A DNA stretch of 64,000 nucleotides from Flavobacterium petrolei (lineage in GTDB: Bacteria; Bacteroidota; Bacteroidia; Flavobacteriales; Flavobacteriaceae): contig NZ_QNVY02000005.1 in the NCBI RefSeq assembly GCF_003314435.2, forward strand, positions 186,001 to 250,000, written 5' to 3'. Shown here in pieces: positions 40,825 through 50,416 of the stretch. Made by a program: the position numbers and the translations under genes. Within the stretch, counting starts at the first letter, position 1. Each line of letters opens with the position of its first letter. The notes below the pieces were generated by a model. That model was given only the letters and a program-made list of their open reading frames with translations. It was not told the DNA's origin and ran no database searches.

Positions 40825-41487
40825 TCAGGATTTAATTAACTGATGTTTTATGGCGTATTTTACAAGACTTATGGAGTTTTTTGCATCCAATTTCTTCATT
40901 ATGTTTTTTCGATGTGTTTCCACTGTATTTACGCTAATGAATAATTGATCGCTAATTTCTTTTCCACTGAATTCAAGTGAGATCAAAGTGATGATTTCTA
41001 GTTCTCTGTCGGTTAAAGCCAAGTTTCCTTTTAAATCGGGTTTGTTTAAGTTTGGATTATTCTTAGTTGCGGTATTGAATATTTTTTCCCGAACCGATTT
41101 GCAAAAATATTCTTCACCATTGTAAACAGCCTGAATGGCTTCGACGATATTTTCACCGGCACATTTTTTTGTCAAATAACCGCTGCTACCTAATTTCATT
41201 ACTTCTTTTATTATTCTCAAGTCGTCGTGGCTTGATAAAATAATAATTTTACAGGGAAATCCTTTTTCAGCAAACTCTTTAATGACTTCAATTCCATCTT
41301 TTTCTGGCATGTTAATGTCCAGAATAAGAATATCTGATTTGTTCTTAATAACTTCATCGTATAAATTGGTACCATTAATGGAAAATCCCACCACCTCAAA
41401 TCTAGGATTGGTATGTAATATAGTTTTGATTCCATCAATAAGAATTTGATGGTCATCAGCAAGATGAATTCGTATTTTGTTTAACAT
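40825..41487 (-). CDS. NarL/LuxR-family response regulator
   Basis: 220 residues. Receiver with DDH at 11-13, phospho-acceptor Asp57 (ILDINMPEKDG), switch residues LSSHDD and Lys in YLTKKCAG. A LuxR-type HTH is at about 150-215 (LTDRELEIITLISLEFSGKEIS...VNTVETHRKNIMKKL). It is the first gene of a two-gene operon with the TPR kinase. Its target genes are unknown. Confidence 0.93.
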   Translation of the reverse strand: MLNKIRIHLADDHQILIDGIKTILHTNPRFEVVGFSINGTNLYDEVIKNKSDILILDINMPEKDGIEVIKEFAEKGFPCKIIILSSHDDLRIIKEVMKLGSSGYLTKKCAGENIVEAIQAVYNGEEYFCKSVREKIFNTATKNNPNLNKPDLKGNLALTDRELEIITLISLEFSGKEISDQLFISVNTVETHRKNIMKKLDAKNSISLVKYAIKHQLIKS

Positions 41488-41592
41488 ATCAGGATTGTTA
41501 TTGCCAAATTTATAAAAAAAACAACAGATTGTTAGTTTGTTAGGTTTTTATTATTGTTTTTTACTGTTAAAATAAATAATGCCAAAATCCAC

Positions 41593-41622
41593 AAAAAAAC
41601 CCGAATTGTTACATTCGGGTTT
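41593..41622 (-). terminator. Terminator after the DUF4293 gene
   Basis: AACCCGAAT and ATTCGGGTT pair perfectly around a 6-base loop, with TTTTTTT following on the minus strand. It lies between the DUF4293 stop and the start of the regulator gene. Confidence 0.88.
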
Positions 41623-41653
41623 CCTTCGCACTAATAAACTAAAGTTTATAGGT

Positions 41654-42067
41654 TTACCTCAATCTGTCCACAGATTTTACAAGATCCTCATCCTTTTTGA
41701 TAGCCTTATTAGCCAAGACTAATAATACGATAGCAACTACAGGTAGAAACATCCCAATACCTTTCTCAGAAACAGCAGGTGTTTCTCCAGATAGATTTAG
41801 TGAACGATAAACAAACAATCCTAATAAAATCAAATTTAATATGATATTCAATCTGCCAATAACAAATTGATTTTGTCTTTTTTTATAGGAAACAACACTT
41901 AACAAAGTCAGCGTAGTACTCAATCCCAGTAGTATGGTATACACTTGGCTTTGCATGAAATAAAATGCTTTACCATCGCTCATAGTCCATAAAGGAATAA
42001 AAAACAGTAAAATTCCGGTAACTACAAAAGCAAGTAGTAAATAAATGGTTTGAATTCTTTGTATCAT
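41654..42067 (-). CDS. DUF4293 family membrane protein
   Basis: 137 residues with four membrane helices (about 5-25, 38-58, 70-88, 104-122). It opens MIQRIQTIYLLLAF, a signature of the Bacteroidota-specific DUF4293 family, which commonly lies next to rho. The function is unknown. It is divergent from rho. Confidence 0.9.
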   Translation of the reverse strand: MIQRIQTIYLLLAFVVTGILLFFIPLWTMSDGKAFYFMQSQVYTILLGLSTTLTLLSVVSYKKRQNQFVIGRLNIILNLILLGLFVYRSLNLSGETPAVSEKGIGMFLPVVAIVLLVLANKAIKKDEDLVKSVDRLR

Positions 42068-42177
42068 TTGTTAAATATGTTTTACAAAAATATATTTTCT
42101 TTTTTAAAAATACTATTGTCTGATTAAATTTTATTCGTATTATTGCATCATAATTCCGTAAGCACTTCATACTGCGG

Positions 42178-42210
42178 TTGATTCAATTTAAAGTTCACTA
42201 CCTATCTTTT
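42178..42210 (+). promoter_or_regulatory. Candidate rho promoter
   Basis: TTG (42178-42180) and TATCTTTT (42203-42210) are spaced 22 bases apart, close to the Bacteroidota -33/-7 pattern; the last base of TAnnTTTG deviates. It lies 40 bases upstream of the rho start. Confidence 0.35.
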
Positions 42211-42249
42211 ACATTATTTCCAAAAATTAATTAAACTCATAGAACATTC

Positions 42250-44031
42250 ATGTTTGATATTTCTGCATTAAAAGAAATGAAGCTTTCTGAGCTTCAAGAA
42301 ATAGCTAAAACAGCTAAAACCATAAAATTTAACGGTGTAAAAAAAGAGACTTTAATCGGTCAGATTTTGGATCATCAATTGGCTACTGCGGAAGCTACAT
42401 TAGATAAAAAGACAGAAAGTAATCTTGAAGAGGATAAACCGAAAAGAGAAAGAGCTAGAATACTTCCTGTGAAAAAAGTAGCTATTCAGAAAACAACAAA
42501 AAACACGCTGTTTGAAACCGAAGATAGTAATGTAGAAGAAAATGTTCCCGTTGAAAATAGGTCTTCTTCGGACTTAATGCCAAAAGAACAAGAAGCAGCT
42601 TCAGTTCAAGAGCCTGTGATTATTGAGAAAAAAGCAGATAAGGTGATTAAGTTTAATAAATCAGCTTACGAAAAAAAAATAGCCTTGAAAAAGGACAAAG
42701 AAGAAGTAAAAGAGACTGCAAAAGAAAATGAGGCAACAGCAGAAACTTCCACCGAAGAAAAAGGTGAGGTTGTTGTTCCTGTCAAAAAAATAAATCCAAA
42801 CCAATTACATAAGCTGAATCCAAATCCTAACGGAAATGGAAATGGAAATGGAAATCAAAATCCAAATCCAAATTTCAAAAATAAGAAAAGTAACTTCGCT
42901 GCTTCGGATTTTGAATTTGACGGAATTATAGAAAGTGAAGGCGTTCTGGAAATGATGCCTGATGGATATGGTTTCTTGCGTTCTTCAGATTACAACTATT
43001 TGGCTTCGCCAGATGATATTTATTTGTCAACTTCTCAAATCAGATTGTTCGGTCTTAAAACCGGAGATACGGTAAAAGGGGTGGTTCGTCCACCAAAAGA
43101 AGGAGAGAAATTTTTCCCGTTAGTTAGAGTTTTAAAAATAAACGGACACGATCCTCAAGTGGTTCGTGACCGAGTTTCATTCGAACATTTAACACCTGTA
43201 TTTCCATCAGAAAAATTCAAATTAGCTGAAAAACAAAGCACGATTTCAACCAGAATTATCGATTTGTTTTCACCAATAGGAAAAGGACAACGTGGAATGA
43301 TTGTGGCGCAACCTAAAACTGGTAAAACTATGTTGCTTAAGGAAATTGCCAATGCAATTGCAGCAAATCATCCTGAAGTATATCTTATCGTTTTATTGAT
43401 AGATGAGCGTCCGGAAGAGGTTACAGACATGCAACGTAGTGTGCGTGGCGAAGTAATAGCTTCAACATTTGACAGAGAACCGCAAGAGCATGTGAAAATT
43501 GCAAATATCGTTCTTGAAAAAGCAAAACGATTGGTAGAATGTGGTCACGATGTAGTGATTTTATTGGATTCGATTACGCGTTTGGCAAGAGCGTATAATA
43601 CGGTACAACCTGCGTCAGGAAAAGTATTAAGTGGTGGTGTGGATGCGAATGCATTGCAAAAACCAAAACGTTTCTTTGGAGCGGCACGTAATGTAGAAAA
43701 TGGCGGTTCATTAAGTATTATTGCTACTGCATTAACTGAAACCGGATCGAAAATGGACGAAGTTATCTTTGAAGAATTTAAAGGTACTGGTAATATGGAA
43801 TTACAATTGGATAGAAAAATTGCCAACAAACGTATATTCCCGGCTATCGATTTGACTTCTTCAAGTACAAGACGCGACGACATGTTATTAGATCAAAAAA
43901 CATTGCAACGCATGTGGATCATGAGAAAATACCTTTCGGATATGAATCCGGTGGAAGCAATGGATTTTATTAATGATCGTTTCAAGAAAACGAAAAATAA
44001 TGAAGAGTTTTTAATCTCAATGAATGATTAA
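42250..44031 (+). CDS. rho: Transcription termination factor Rho
   Basis: 593 residues against about 420 in E. coli. The N-terminal Rho_N helix bundle is at about 1-45. A low-complexity, highly charged insertion at about 46-215 ends in an Asn/Pro/Gly repeat. It is followed by the RNA-binding cold-shock domain (about 230-310) and the ATPase with Walker A QPKTGKT (about 356-362). The Q-loop/R-loop region is intact (RVVECGH-like and [21 protein letters not shown]). Rho unwinds and releases transcripts. Long insertions are typical of Bacteroidota Rho. Confidence 0.96.
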   Translation: MFDISALKEMKLSELQEIAKTAKTIKFNGVKKETLIGQILDHQLATAEATLDKKTESNLEEDKPKRERARILPVKKVAIQKTTKNTLFETEDSNVEENVPVENRSSSDLMPKEQEAASVQEPVIIEKKADKVIKFNKSAYEKKIALKKDKEEVKETAKENEATAETSTEEKGEVVVPVKKINPNQLHKLNPNPNGNGNGNGNQNPNPNFKNKKSNFAASDFEFDGIIESEGVLEMMPDGYGFLRSSDYNYLASPDDIYLSTSQIRLFGLKTGDTVKGVVRPPKEGEKFFPLVRVLKINGHDPQVVRDRVSFEHLTPVFPSEKFKLAEKQSTISTRIIDLFSPIGKGQRGMIVAQPKTGKTMLLKEIANAIAANHPEVYLIVLLIDERPEEVTDMQRSVRGEVIASTFDREPQEHVKIANIVLEKAKRLVECGHDVVILLDSITRLARAYNTVQPASGKVLSGGVDANALQKPKRFFGAARNVENGGSLSIIATALTETGSKMDEVIFEEFKGTGNMELQLDRKIANKRIFPAIDLTSSSTRRDDMLLDQKTLQRMWIMRKYLSDMNPVEAMDFINDRFKKTKNNEEFLISMND

Positions 44032-44110
44032 TTATAAAAGTTCAAAGTTTTTTTAGTTTAATGTTTAAGGTTAGAAAGAGATTAAACTAAAAAAAAAATA
44101 ATTACATAAA

Positions 44111-44138
44111 AAAAGTCCTCGAAATTTCGAGGACTTTT
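44111..44138. terminator. Bidirectional terminator between rho and the methylase gene
   Basis: AAAAGTCCTCGAAA and TTTCGAGGACTTTT form a perfect 28-base palindrome with A-run and T-run on the two sides, between two convergent genes. Confidence 0.92.
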
Positions 44139-44169
44139 TTTATAAACTAAAGAGTGTAAAATCTAAGTT

Positions 44170-45426
44170 TTATTCTATTTCTTTTTGTACTCTTTTTTCT
44201 TTCTGTTCTACACTTTCTTTACGTTCTAACAAAGCCATGTAAAATCCATCAAAACCTGACTCGGAAGCCAATATTTTTTGGTCTTTTACAAAGTTGAATT
44301 GTTTACCAATGTCAGTTGTCAAAAAGCGTTGTACCTGTTCTTGGTTCTCTGATGGTAAGATAGAACAAGTGGCGTACACTAATTTTCCTCCTGGTTTTAC
44401 AATTTTAGAATAACTTTCTAAAACTTCAGATTGTACTTTTCGGATGTTATCAATAAATTCCGGTTTCAATTTCCATTTTGCATCTGGGTTTCTTTTTAAA
44501 ACTCCTAAACCGCTACAAGGTGCGTCAATCAAAACACGGTCTGCTTTTTCGTGTAATTTTTTGATGATTTTTGTCGAGTCTATAATTCGGTATTCAATAT
44601 TGAAAGCACCGTCTCTTTTGGCTCTAATTTTTAATTGCTTCAGTTTGCTTTCATACAAATCCATAGCGATTAATTGTCCTTTGTTTTCCATCAAAGAAGC
44701 GATATGTAATGTTTTTCCACCAGCACCAGCACACGTATCCACAACACGCATTCCTGGCTTTACATCAAGGAAAGCGGCTACTAATTGTGAATTAGCATCC
44801 TGAACTTCAAAGAAACCTTGTTTGAAAGCGTCAGTCAGGAAAACATTGGCTCTTTCTTTCAGTACCAATGCATCTGGTTGATTTTTCAACGTTTCCGTTT
44901 CAATGTTTAAATCCATCAAAATAGCACGTAGCGCTTCTCTTGTCGTCTTAAGTGTATTTACTCTTAAGATAACTTTAGCGGGTTGGTTTTGAGCTGCTAT
45001 TTCAGTTGCCCAAACTTTCTCCCCTAATTCTTTAACGCCTAATTCATCCATCCAGTCCGGAATAGATTCTTTCAACGCTCTCACTTTTGAAAGTTCGTCA
45101 AAACGTCCTTTTATTTTTCGTTCCGGAGTTCCTTCCAGTTGACGCCAATCCGGAATAGGATATCCTCTTAATACTGCCCAAACAGAAAACATTCTCCAAA
45201 GATTGTCTCTGTCAAAAGGTTCTTTTACTTCGGCTATTTCTGCGTATAATCTTTTCCAACGTACAATTTCGTAGATGGTTTCGGCAACAAACTTTCTGTC
45301 AGAGCTTCCCCAACGTTTGTCTTTTTTTAAAGATCTGGCAACTACTTTATCCGCATATTCACCTTCGTTAAAAATGGCGTTTAAAGCATCTATTGTTGTG
45401 TAAACTAAATTTCTGTGTAATCTCAT
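44170..45426 (-). CDS. RsmB/NOP2-type RNA cytosine-5 methyltransferase
   Basis: 418 residues. The N-terminal NusB-like helical part (about 1-140) is followed by a SAM-binding fold: VDTCAGAGGKT (about 230-240), IDAPCSGLGVLKRNPD, and catalytic motif YATCSILPSENQ. The two conserved cysteines (in APCS and ATCS) are both present. It methylates C5 of cytosine in rRNA, probably 16S. The exact target (RsmB or RsmF) is not settled. Confidence 0.9.
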   Translation of the reverse strand: MRLHRNLVYTTIDALNAIFNEGEYADKVVARSLKKDKRWGSSDRKFVAETIYEIVRWKRLYAEIAEVKEPFDRDNLWRMFSVWAVLRGYPIPDWRQLEGTPERKIKGRFDELSKVRALKESIPDWMDELGVKELGEKVWATEIAAQNQPAKVILRVNTLKTTREALRAILMDLNIETETLKNQPDALVLKERANVFLTDAFKQGFFEVQDANSQLVAAFLDVKPGMRVVDTCAGAGGKTLHIASLMENKGQLIAMDLYESKLKQLKIRAKRDGAFNIEYRIIDSTKIIKKLHEKADRVLIDAPCSGLGVLKRNPDAKWKLKPEFIDNIRKVQSEVLESYSKIVKPGGKLVYATCSILPSENQEQVQRFLTTDIGKQFNFVKDQKILASESGFDGFYMALLERKESVEQKEKRVQKEIE

Positions 45427-45510
45427 TTTAAATAATTGAGGTGCAAAGGTACTATTAATTGATTGAATGTTATATTTTTAATAATGAATGTTGTTTTTAA
45501 ATTTTTCGAC

Positions 45511-45540
45511 AAAAAAAACACTGTACTACTACAGTGTTTT
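45511..45540 (-). terminator. Terminator after kup
   Basis: ACACTGTA and TACAGTGT pair perfectly around CTAC, with eight T following on the minus strand. It lies 26 bases after the kup stop. Confidence 0.88.
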
Positions 45541-45565
45541 ATGGGTCATTTTAAAAGCAAAAAAA

Positions 45566-47527
45566 TTATTTTACTCTTGTCAATCCTATATTTTCAGGAG
45601 CATGGAGTACCATTGGAAATTTTTCCACTTTTACGGAACTGCTGTCTAAACCAAAAGCTCTTTCTTCGGATAAACTTAGTTTTTTAATGAAGAAATAAGA
45701 ATTCATAATTATTTTTTCATGCCATCTTAAGTCGCTATCATTAGAAAGGAATTTTTCAGATAAGACAAATTTGAAATCACCTATGATATTGTTTTTGTTC
45801 AAAGATTCATATCTGCTGGTTATATCTACCTCTCCTTTTTTTACCATGTCTCTGATTACTTCTCTAAACATCAGGTTTATTTTGGTAGGTTCTCTAAAAC
45901 CAAGATTAAAGTCTACACGATACAAATCATCTTTGACAATTTCAGTTACTTTATATTCGGTTTTGTAAGGTTCTGTTAGTATATTCACGTGAACAAACCA
46001 GTAAATATCGGCTCTTTTGGGTCTTTTTTGCAAAATAGAATACATTACTTTTTCTTCTATTTCATCTGTTCTTCCGGCATTAGTCATGTAAACTAAATGC
46101 GTGGCATATTTAGGTATCGATAAATCGGCACTTAATTCAACAAGCACTTTTTTGTAATCCTCAATTTTAACGATTTTGGTGTAGCTTTTATTAATTTTCT
46201 TCGCTAAATACCAAATGGTCATTATACTGATTAAAGTAATTGCTATGAAAAGCGTTACATAACCACCGTCAGCGAACTTAGTTATGTTAGCAGCGAGAAA
46301 ACTAAATTCTATCGCTAAATAAATGGTAATTAACGGTATGATAAAATATAATTTCACTCTTTTCATGATTAAATAAAAATTAAGTAAAATAGTGGTCATA
46401 ATCATGCATAAGATAATGGCCAGACCGTAAGCGTGTTCCATATTACTGGATTCTTCAAAATGCAATACGATTCCAACACAACCGAAAAACAGTAACCAGT
46501 TGATTGATGGAATATACAACTGTCCTTTTAATTCAGTAGGATATTTGATTTTTACCTTGGGCCAAAAATTCAATCGCATTGCTTCATTTATCAAGGTAAA
46601 TGAGCCACTAATTAAGGCTTGCGAAGCAATTACAGCGGCAAGGGTTGCTATTACAATTCCTATAGGTTGAAACCAATCTGGCATAATTAGGTAAAATGGA
46701 TTTCCATTTTTTCCACCCAAACTTTGCAATGTTTCTCCTTCATGCTGAATTAAATAAGCGGCTTGTCCAAAATAATTAAGGACTAAAGCAGTTTTTACAA
46801 AAACCCAGCTAATTCTGATGTTTTTTCGTCCGCAATGTCCCATGTCGGAGTACAATGCTTCTGCACCTGTTGTACAAAGGAATACAAATCCCAAAACAAA
46901 AAATCCTTCAGGATGAATGGTCAATAAATGATAGGCATAATAAGGGTTGATGGCTCTAAAAACATCAGTATGTTGTGCGATTTGGATACATCCCAAAATA
47001 GCAAGCATTCCAAACCAAATCATCATCATAGGAGCGAAAAACTTACCGACTAATTTAGTTCCAAATTGCTGTATGGCAAATAGTATGAATAAAATACCTA
47101 TAACAATTGGAATTGTATTTATTTCGGGATAATAAGTTCTTATCCCTTCTACAGCTGAAGATACTGATATTGGGGGTGTAATGATTCCGTCAGCTAATAA
47201 GGCACTTCCGCCTATTATTGCAGGGACTATCAGCCATTGAATTTTTGTTTTTTTGACCAACGCATACAATGCGAAAATACCGCCTTCACCGTGATTATCA
47301 GCACTTAAAGTTATGAGTACATATTTGATAGTGGTTTGAAGTGTAAGTGTCCAAAACACACATGATATTCCACCTAAAACAACGTCTGCGTTTATGATAT
47401 GCTCGCCTAATATGGCTTTCATCACATACAGTGGTGATGTTCCTATATCACCATAAATTATTCCCAATGAAATTAATAAACCACCTAATGTCCATTTACT
47501 ATGCAAGTCTTTGTGCGATGCGCTCAT
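45566..47527 (-). CDS. kup: KUP-family potassium uptake protein
   Basis: 653 residues. Twelve membrane helices (about 15-440) open with GGLLISLGIIYGDIGTSPLYVMKA, the KUP signature, and ADGIITPPISVSSAVEG is present. A long cytosolic C-terminal domain (about 445-653) follows. It is a K+/H+ symporter of the inner membrane. Monocistronic with a strong terminator. Confidence 0.96.
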   Translation of the reverse strand: MSASHKDLHSKWTLGGLLISLGIIYGDIGTSPLYVMKAILGEHIINADVVLGGISCVFWTLTLQTTIKYVLITLSADNHGEGGIFALYALVKKTKIQWLIVPAIIGGSALLADGIITPPISVSSAVEGIRTYYPEINTIPIVIGILFILFAIQQFGTKLVGKFFAPMMMIWFGMLAILGCIQIAQHTDVFRAINPYYAYHLLTIHPEGFFVLGFVFLCTTGAEALYSDMGHCGRKNIRISWVFVKTALVLNYFGQAAYLIQHEGETLQSLGGKNGNPFYLIMPDWFQPIGIVIATLAAVIASQALISGSFTLINEAMRLNFWPKVKIKYPTELKGQLYIPSINWLLFFGCVGIVLHFEESSNMEHAYGLAIILCMIMTTILLNFYLIMKRVKLYFIIPLITIYLAIEFSFLAANITKFADGGYVTLFIAITLISIMTIWYLAKKINKSYTKIVKIEDYKKVLVELSADLSIPKYATHLVYMTNAGRTDEIEEKVMYSILQKRPKRADIYWFVHVNILTEPYKTEYKVTEIVKDDLYRVDFNLGFREPTKINLMFREVIRDMVKKGEVDITSRYESLNKNNIIGDFKFVLSEKFLSNDSDLRWHEKIIMNSYFFIKKLSLSEERAFGLDSSSVKVEKFPMVLHAPENIGLTRVK

Positions 47528-47591
47528 GTAATATTTTTAAAAAACTTGTCAAAAATACACTTTTAAAATAAATTAGAGCTTTTTATCTAAT

Positions 47592-47620
47592 AAAAAAACA
47601 CGGCTATCAAAGCCGTGTTT
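47592..47620. terminator. Terminator after the repeat protein gene
   Basis: ACACGGCT and AGCCGTGT pair perfectly around ATCAA, with a T-run on both sides. It lies 25 bases after the stop of the repeat-protein gene. Confidence 0.88.
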
Positions 47621-47644
47621 TTTAGTTTCTTTTTTAATATATTT

Positions 47645-49054
47645 TTAGGATCTTCTATTGTCGTTTCTGGAAGAATTACCTCTTTGACTTTCTGACCTTT
47701 GTGGCGCTGATTCTCTCGAAGAATTCCCTCTGTTTTGAGGCTCTGCTCTTTGTGGAGCATCTTGTCTGGAAGGACTAGTTCTATTTTGAGAATAGTCTCT
47801 CTGAGAATTTCCTCTTTGAGGTGCTGCCTGTTCAGAAGGACTTGTTCTGTTTTGAGAATACTCTCTCTGCGAATTTCCTCTTTGAGGCGTTGCCTGGGTG
47901 GAAGGACTAGTTCTGTTTTGAGAATACTCTCTTTGCGAATTTCCTCTTTGAGGCGTTGCCTGAGTGGAAGGACTAGTTCTGTTTTGAGAATACTCTCTTT
48001 GCGAATTTCCTCTTTGAGGCGTTGCCTGGGTGGAAGGACTAGTTCTGTTTTGAGAATAATCTCTCTGTGAATTTCCTCTTTGTGGCGTTGCCTGAGTAGA
48101 ACGATCAGTTCTGTTTTGAGAATAATCTCTCTGTGAATTTCCTCTTTGTGGCGTTGCCTGAGTAGAACGATCAGTTTTGTTTTGAGAATAATCTCTTGAA
48201 GAACCTGCTCTTTGCGGAGTAACTCCTCCTCTGGAAGGACTAGTTCTATTTTGAGAATTGTCTCTAGAAGTCACGCCTCTTCTGTTAGAATATCCATTAT
48301 TATTTCTAGAAACTCTTCTTTGATCTAATTCATATCGGTTCGCAACGGTAGCGTTTCTTCGTGAGAATGAATAGTTCGGATTTTGTCTTTCGTATCCATT
48401 GGAACGTCTTGAATTGTATAAAACTACTGCTCGATTGCTTCTTCTATTAGTAACATAATTATAGTTGTTGTTAATATTCAAATTAATATTTATGTTGTTT
48501 CTGTAACGAAATACCGGAAATGGATTCCAAGCGTAATAATAGGAAGGATAATAGCCCCAGTTCCAAGTGGAATAATAAGGACGGTAATTATTAGACCAGA
48601 ACGAAGCATATATTACAGGTGTAGTATAATATACGGGCTCATAAATGTAATTTTCGCCATACATGAAAACATCTCCTACTACTTGAACATGGATTTTGTT
48701 ATTTCTGTCTTTTTCGACGTCAATTGTGGCTACATCTTGATAATCATCCTCATCAAGAACAGATTGAACAATGATTAAGTGCGTTCTGTTTTCGACGGTT
48801 TCAATAACTCGTAAATAATCAACTTCGTTATCATTATTCAAATCTAAATTTGATATTTGAAGTTCAGGATCATTCAGGCGTCTTTCAAAATCCTGGAGGT
48901 CTCTAGATTCGCCAAAAATAGAAGCAACAGCTCTCAAATCAAGATTATCGCTTATTTCAGCATTCATAGCATTTACTGATGTTCTATCTTGCGCTTGTAT
49001 TTGTGTTGCGAAAACAGAAGTCAATAGACTCAATAATAGTAGTTTCGTTTTCAT
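47645..49054 (-). CDS. Secreted protein with 22-residue tandem repeats
   Basis: 469 residues. A signal peptide (cleavage after IQAQ) is followed by a folded N-terminal part (about 25-180) containing DLNNDNEVDYLRV and a Tyr/Trp/Asn-rich stretch (YYSTWNWGYYPSYYYAWN). The basic C-terminal half has about eight copies of a 22-residue unit (SQNRTSPSTQATPQRGNSQR, then D/E-Y). In DNA the unit is 66 bp (about 47760-48260), and three adjacent copies are almost identical. The function is unknown. The repeats suggest a disordered, positively charged surface or matrix role. Copy number is likely to vary between strains. Confidence 0.85.
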   Translation of the reverse strand: MKTKLLLLSLLTSVFATQIQAQDRTSVNAMNAEISDNLDLRAVASIFGESRDLQDFERRLNDPELQISNLDLNNDNEVDYLRVIETVENRTHLIIVQSVLDEDDYQDVATIDVEKDRNNKIHVQVVGDVFMYGENYIYEPVYYTTPVIYASFWSNNYRPYYSTWNWGYYPSYYYAWNPFPVFRYRNNININLNINNNYNYVTNRRSNRAVVLYNSRRSNGYERQNPNYSFSRRNATVANRYELDQRRVSRNNNGYSNRRGVTSRDNSQNRTSPSRGGVTPQRAGSSRDYSQNKTDRSTQATPQRGNSQRDYSQNRTDRSTQATPQRGNSQRDYSQNRTSPSTQATPQRGNSQREYSQNRTSPSTQATPQRGNSQREYSQNRTSPSTQATPQRGNSQREYSQNRTSPSEQAAPQRGNSQRDYSQNRTSPSRQDAPQRAEPQNRGNSSRESAPQRSESQRGNSSRNDNRRS

Positions 49055-49171
49055 AATAAATTGGATTAAGTTTTCCCTTTTTTTTCAACATCCAATTACT
49101 GTGCCAATTAATTCTGATCTCTATTTGTATTTGTATTATTAATTGTAAATTAGCCCTAAAATGTACAAAAA

Positions 49172-50236
49172 ATGAAAAATATTTTTTTAATTCTATTAGT
49201 TTTAATTGTGATTGTGTCTTGTAAAACAGGCGTTTATAAGTCAGAAAATTTAAATAAAGTTAGTTTTCAATCCGTTACAATTGATACACTATTTGAAGAT
49301 AAAATAAGTATCAGAGCGATTCAAGTGGATAAAAATAAAATTTGGTATGCTGCTGATAAAGGAAGATATGGTTTTTATAATTTGGATACCAATCAAAAAA
49401 TGGAGAATAGAATTACCAAGGATTCTTTAAAATTTGAATTCAGAAGCATTGCTCAAACAGCGAAGCATATTTTTATTCTGAATGTTGCAAATCCTGCATT
49501 GTTGCACCGAATTTCAAAAGACGGAAAGGAAACAAAAATAGTGTACCAAGAAAATCATGAGAAAGTCTTTTACGACAGTATGCAATTTTGGGATAATAAA
49601 GAAGGTATTGCAATGGGAGATCCAATTGCTGATTGTCTGAACATCATTAAAACCCTTGATGGAGGGAATACCTGGAATAAAATCCCGTGTGATAAATTAC
49701 CAAAAGTGATGGAAGGCGAAGCTGCTTTTGCGGCCAGCAACACAAATATTGTCATCAAAGGAAACCATACGTGGATTGTTTCCGGTGGAAAAAAATCAAG
49801 GATTTTTTATTCCTCTGATAGAGGAAATAGCTGGTCAGTGCATGAAACTCCAATTGTACAAGGAAAAACGATGACCGGAATTTTTACAGCTGATTTTTAT
49901 GACGCAAATAACGGATTTATAGCCGGAGGCGATTATGAAATCAAGAATCAGAACTTCTCCAATAAAGCCATTACTACGGATGGTGGAAAAACATGGAAGC
50001 TTACGGCTGAAAATCAAGGTTTCGGATATGCTTCCTGTGTGCAATACATTCCTAAAAGTGACGGCAAAGGAATTGTAACTGTGGGGACTTCAGGAATATA
50101 TTATTCTTCGGATAGTGGGGCTTCGTGGAAACAATTGGCATCTGATTCTACATTGAATACAATTCGCTTTATAGATGAAAATACCGCAATCGCAGCAGGG
50201 CAAAATAAAATGATTCGAATCAATTTTAAATTCTGA
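49172..50236 (+). CDS. BNR-repeat/YCF48-like lipoprotein
   Basis: 354 residues. The lipoprotein signal ends IVS-C (Cys17). The mature part is a beta-propeller with Asp-box repeats: DGGNTWNKI, SDRGNSWSVH, DGGKTWKLT and SDSGASWKQL. Such propellers are found in sialidase-like and photosystem-assembly-like proteins. No catalytic motif of a glycosidase is apparent, so a binding role is possible. Probably anchored to the envelope. Confidence 0.85.
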   Translation: MKNIFLILLVLIVIVSCKTGVYKSENLNKVSFQSVTIDTLFEDKISIRAIQVDKNKIWYAADKGRYGFYNLDTNQKMENRITKDSLKFEFRSIAQTAKHIFILNVANPALLHRISKDGKETKIVYQENHEKVFYDSMQFWDNKEGIAMGDPIADCLNIIKTLDGGNTWNKIPCDKLPKVMEGEAAFAASNTNIVIKGNHTWIVSGGKKSRIFYSSDRGNSWSVHETPIVQGKTMTGIFTADFYDANNGFIAGGDYEIKNQNFSNKAITTDGGKTWKLTAENQGFGYASCVQYIPKSDGKGIVTVGTSGIYYSSDSGASWKQLASDSTLNTIRFIDENTAIAAGQNKMIRINFKF

Positions 50237-50258
50237 TTAATATAGCATTAACATCAAT

Positions 50259-50266
50259 TAGATTTG
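50259..50266 (+). promoter_or_regulatory. Candidate -7 box for the DUF389 gene
   Basis: TAGATTTG is an exact TAnnTTTG match, 151 bases before the DUF389 start. No TTG at a good spacing is visible upstream, so support is weak. Confidence 0.3.
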
Positions 50267-50416
50267 TATTTAAAAAATTATTTAGGGAATTGGTTTTTTG
50301 AAAATATACCAGTATTACTATTTAAAAATTAATTATCTTACTTACTTTATTAGGAAGAGGAACAATTGAGATTTTGTTTTTGAAAGTAATTTTAAACAAG
50401 GAATAAACAAAGAAGC

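Noticed and set aside
47755..48265. Regular 66-bp repeats that could be mistaken for a CRISPR array
   Set aside because: They are in frame within one secreted protein, have no unique spacers between invariant repeats, and no cas gene is near.
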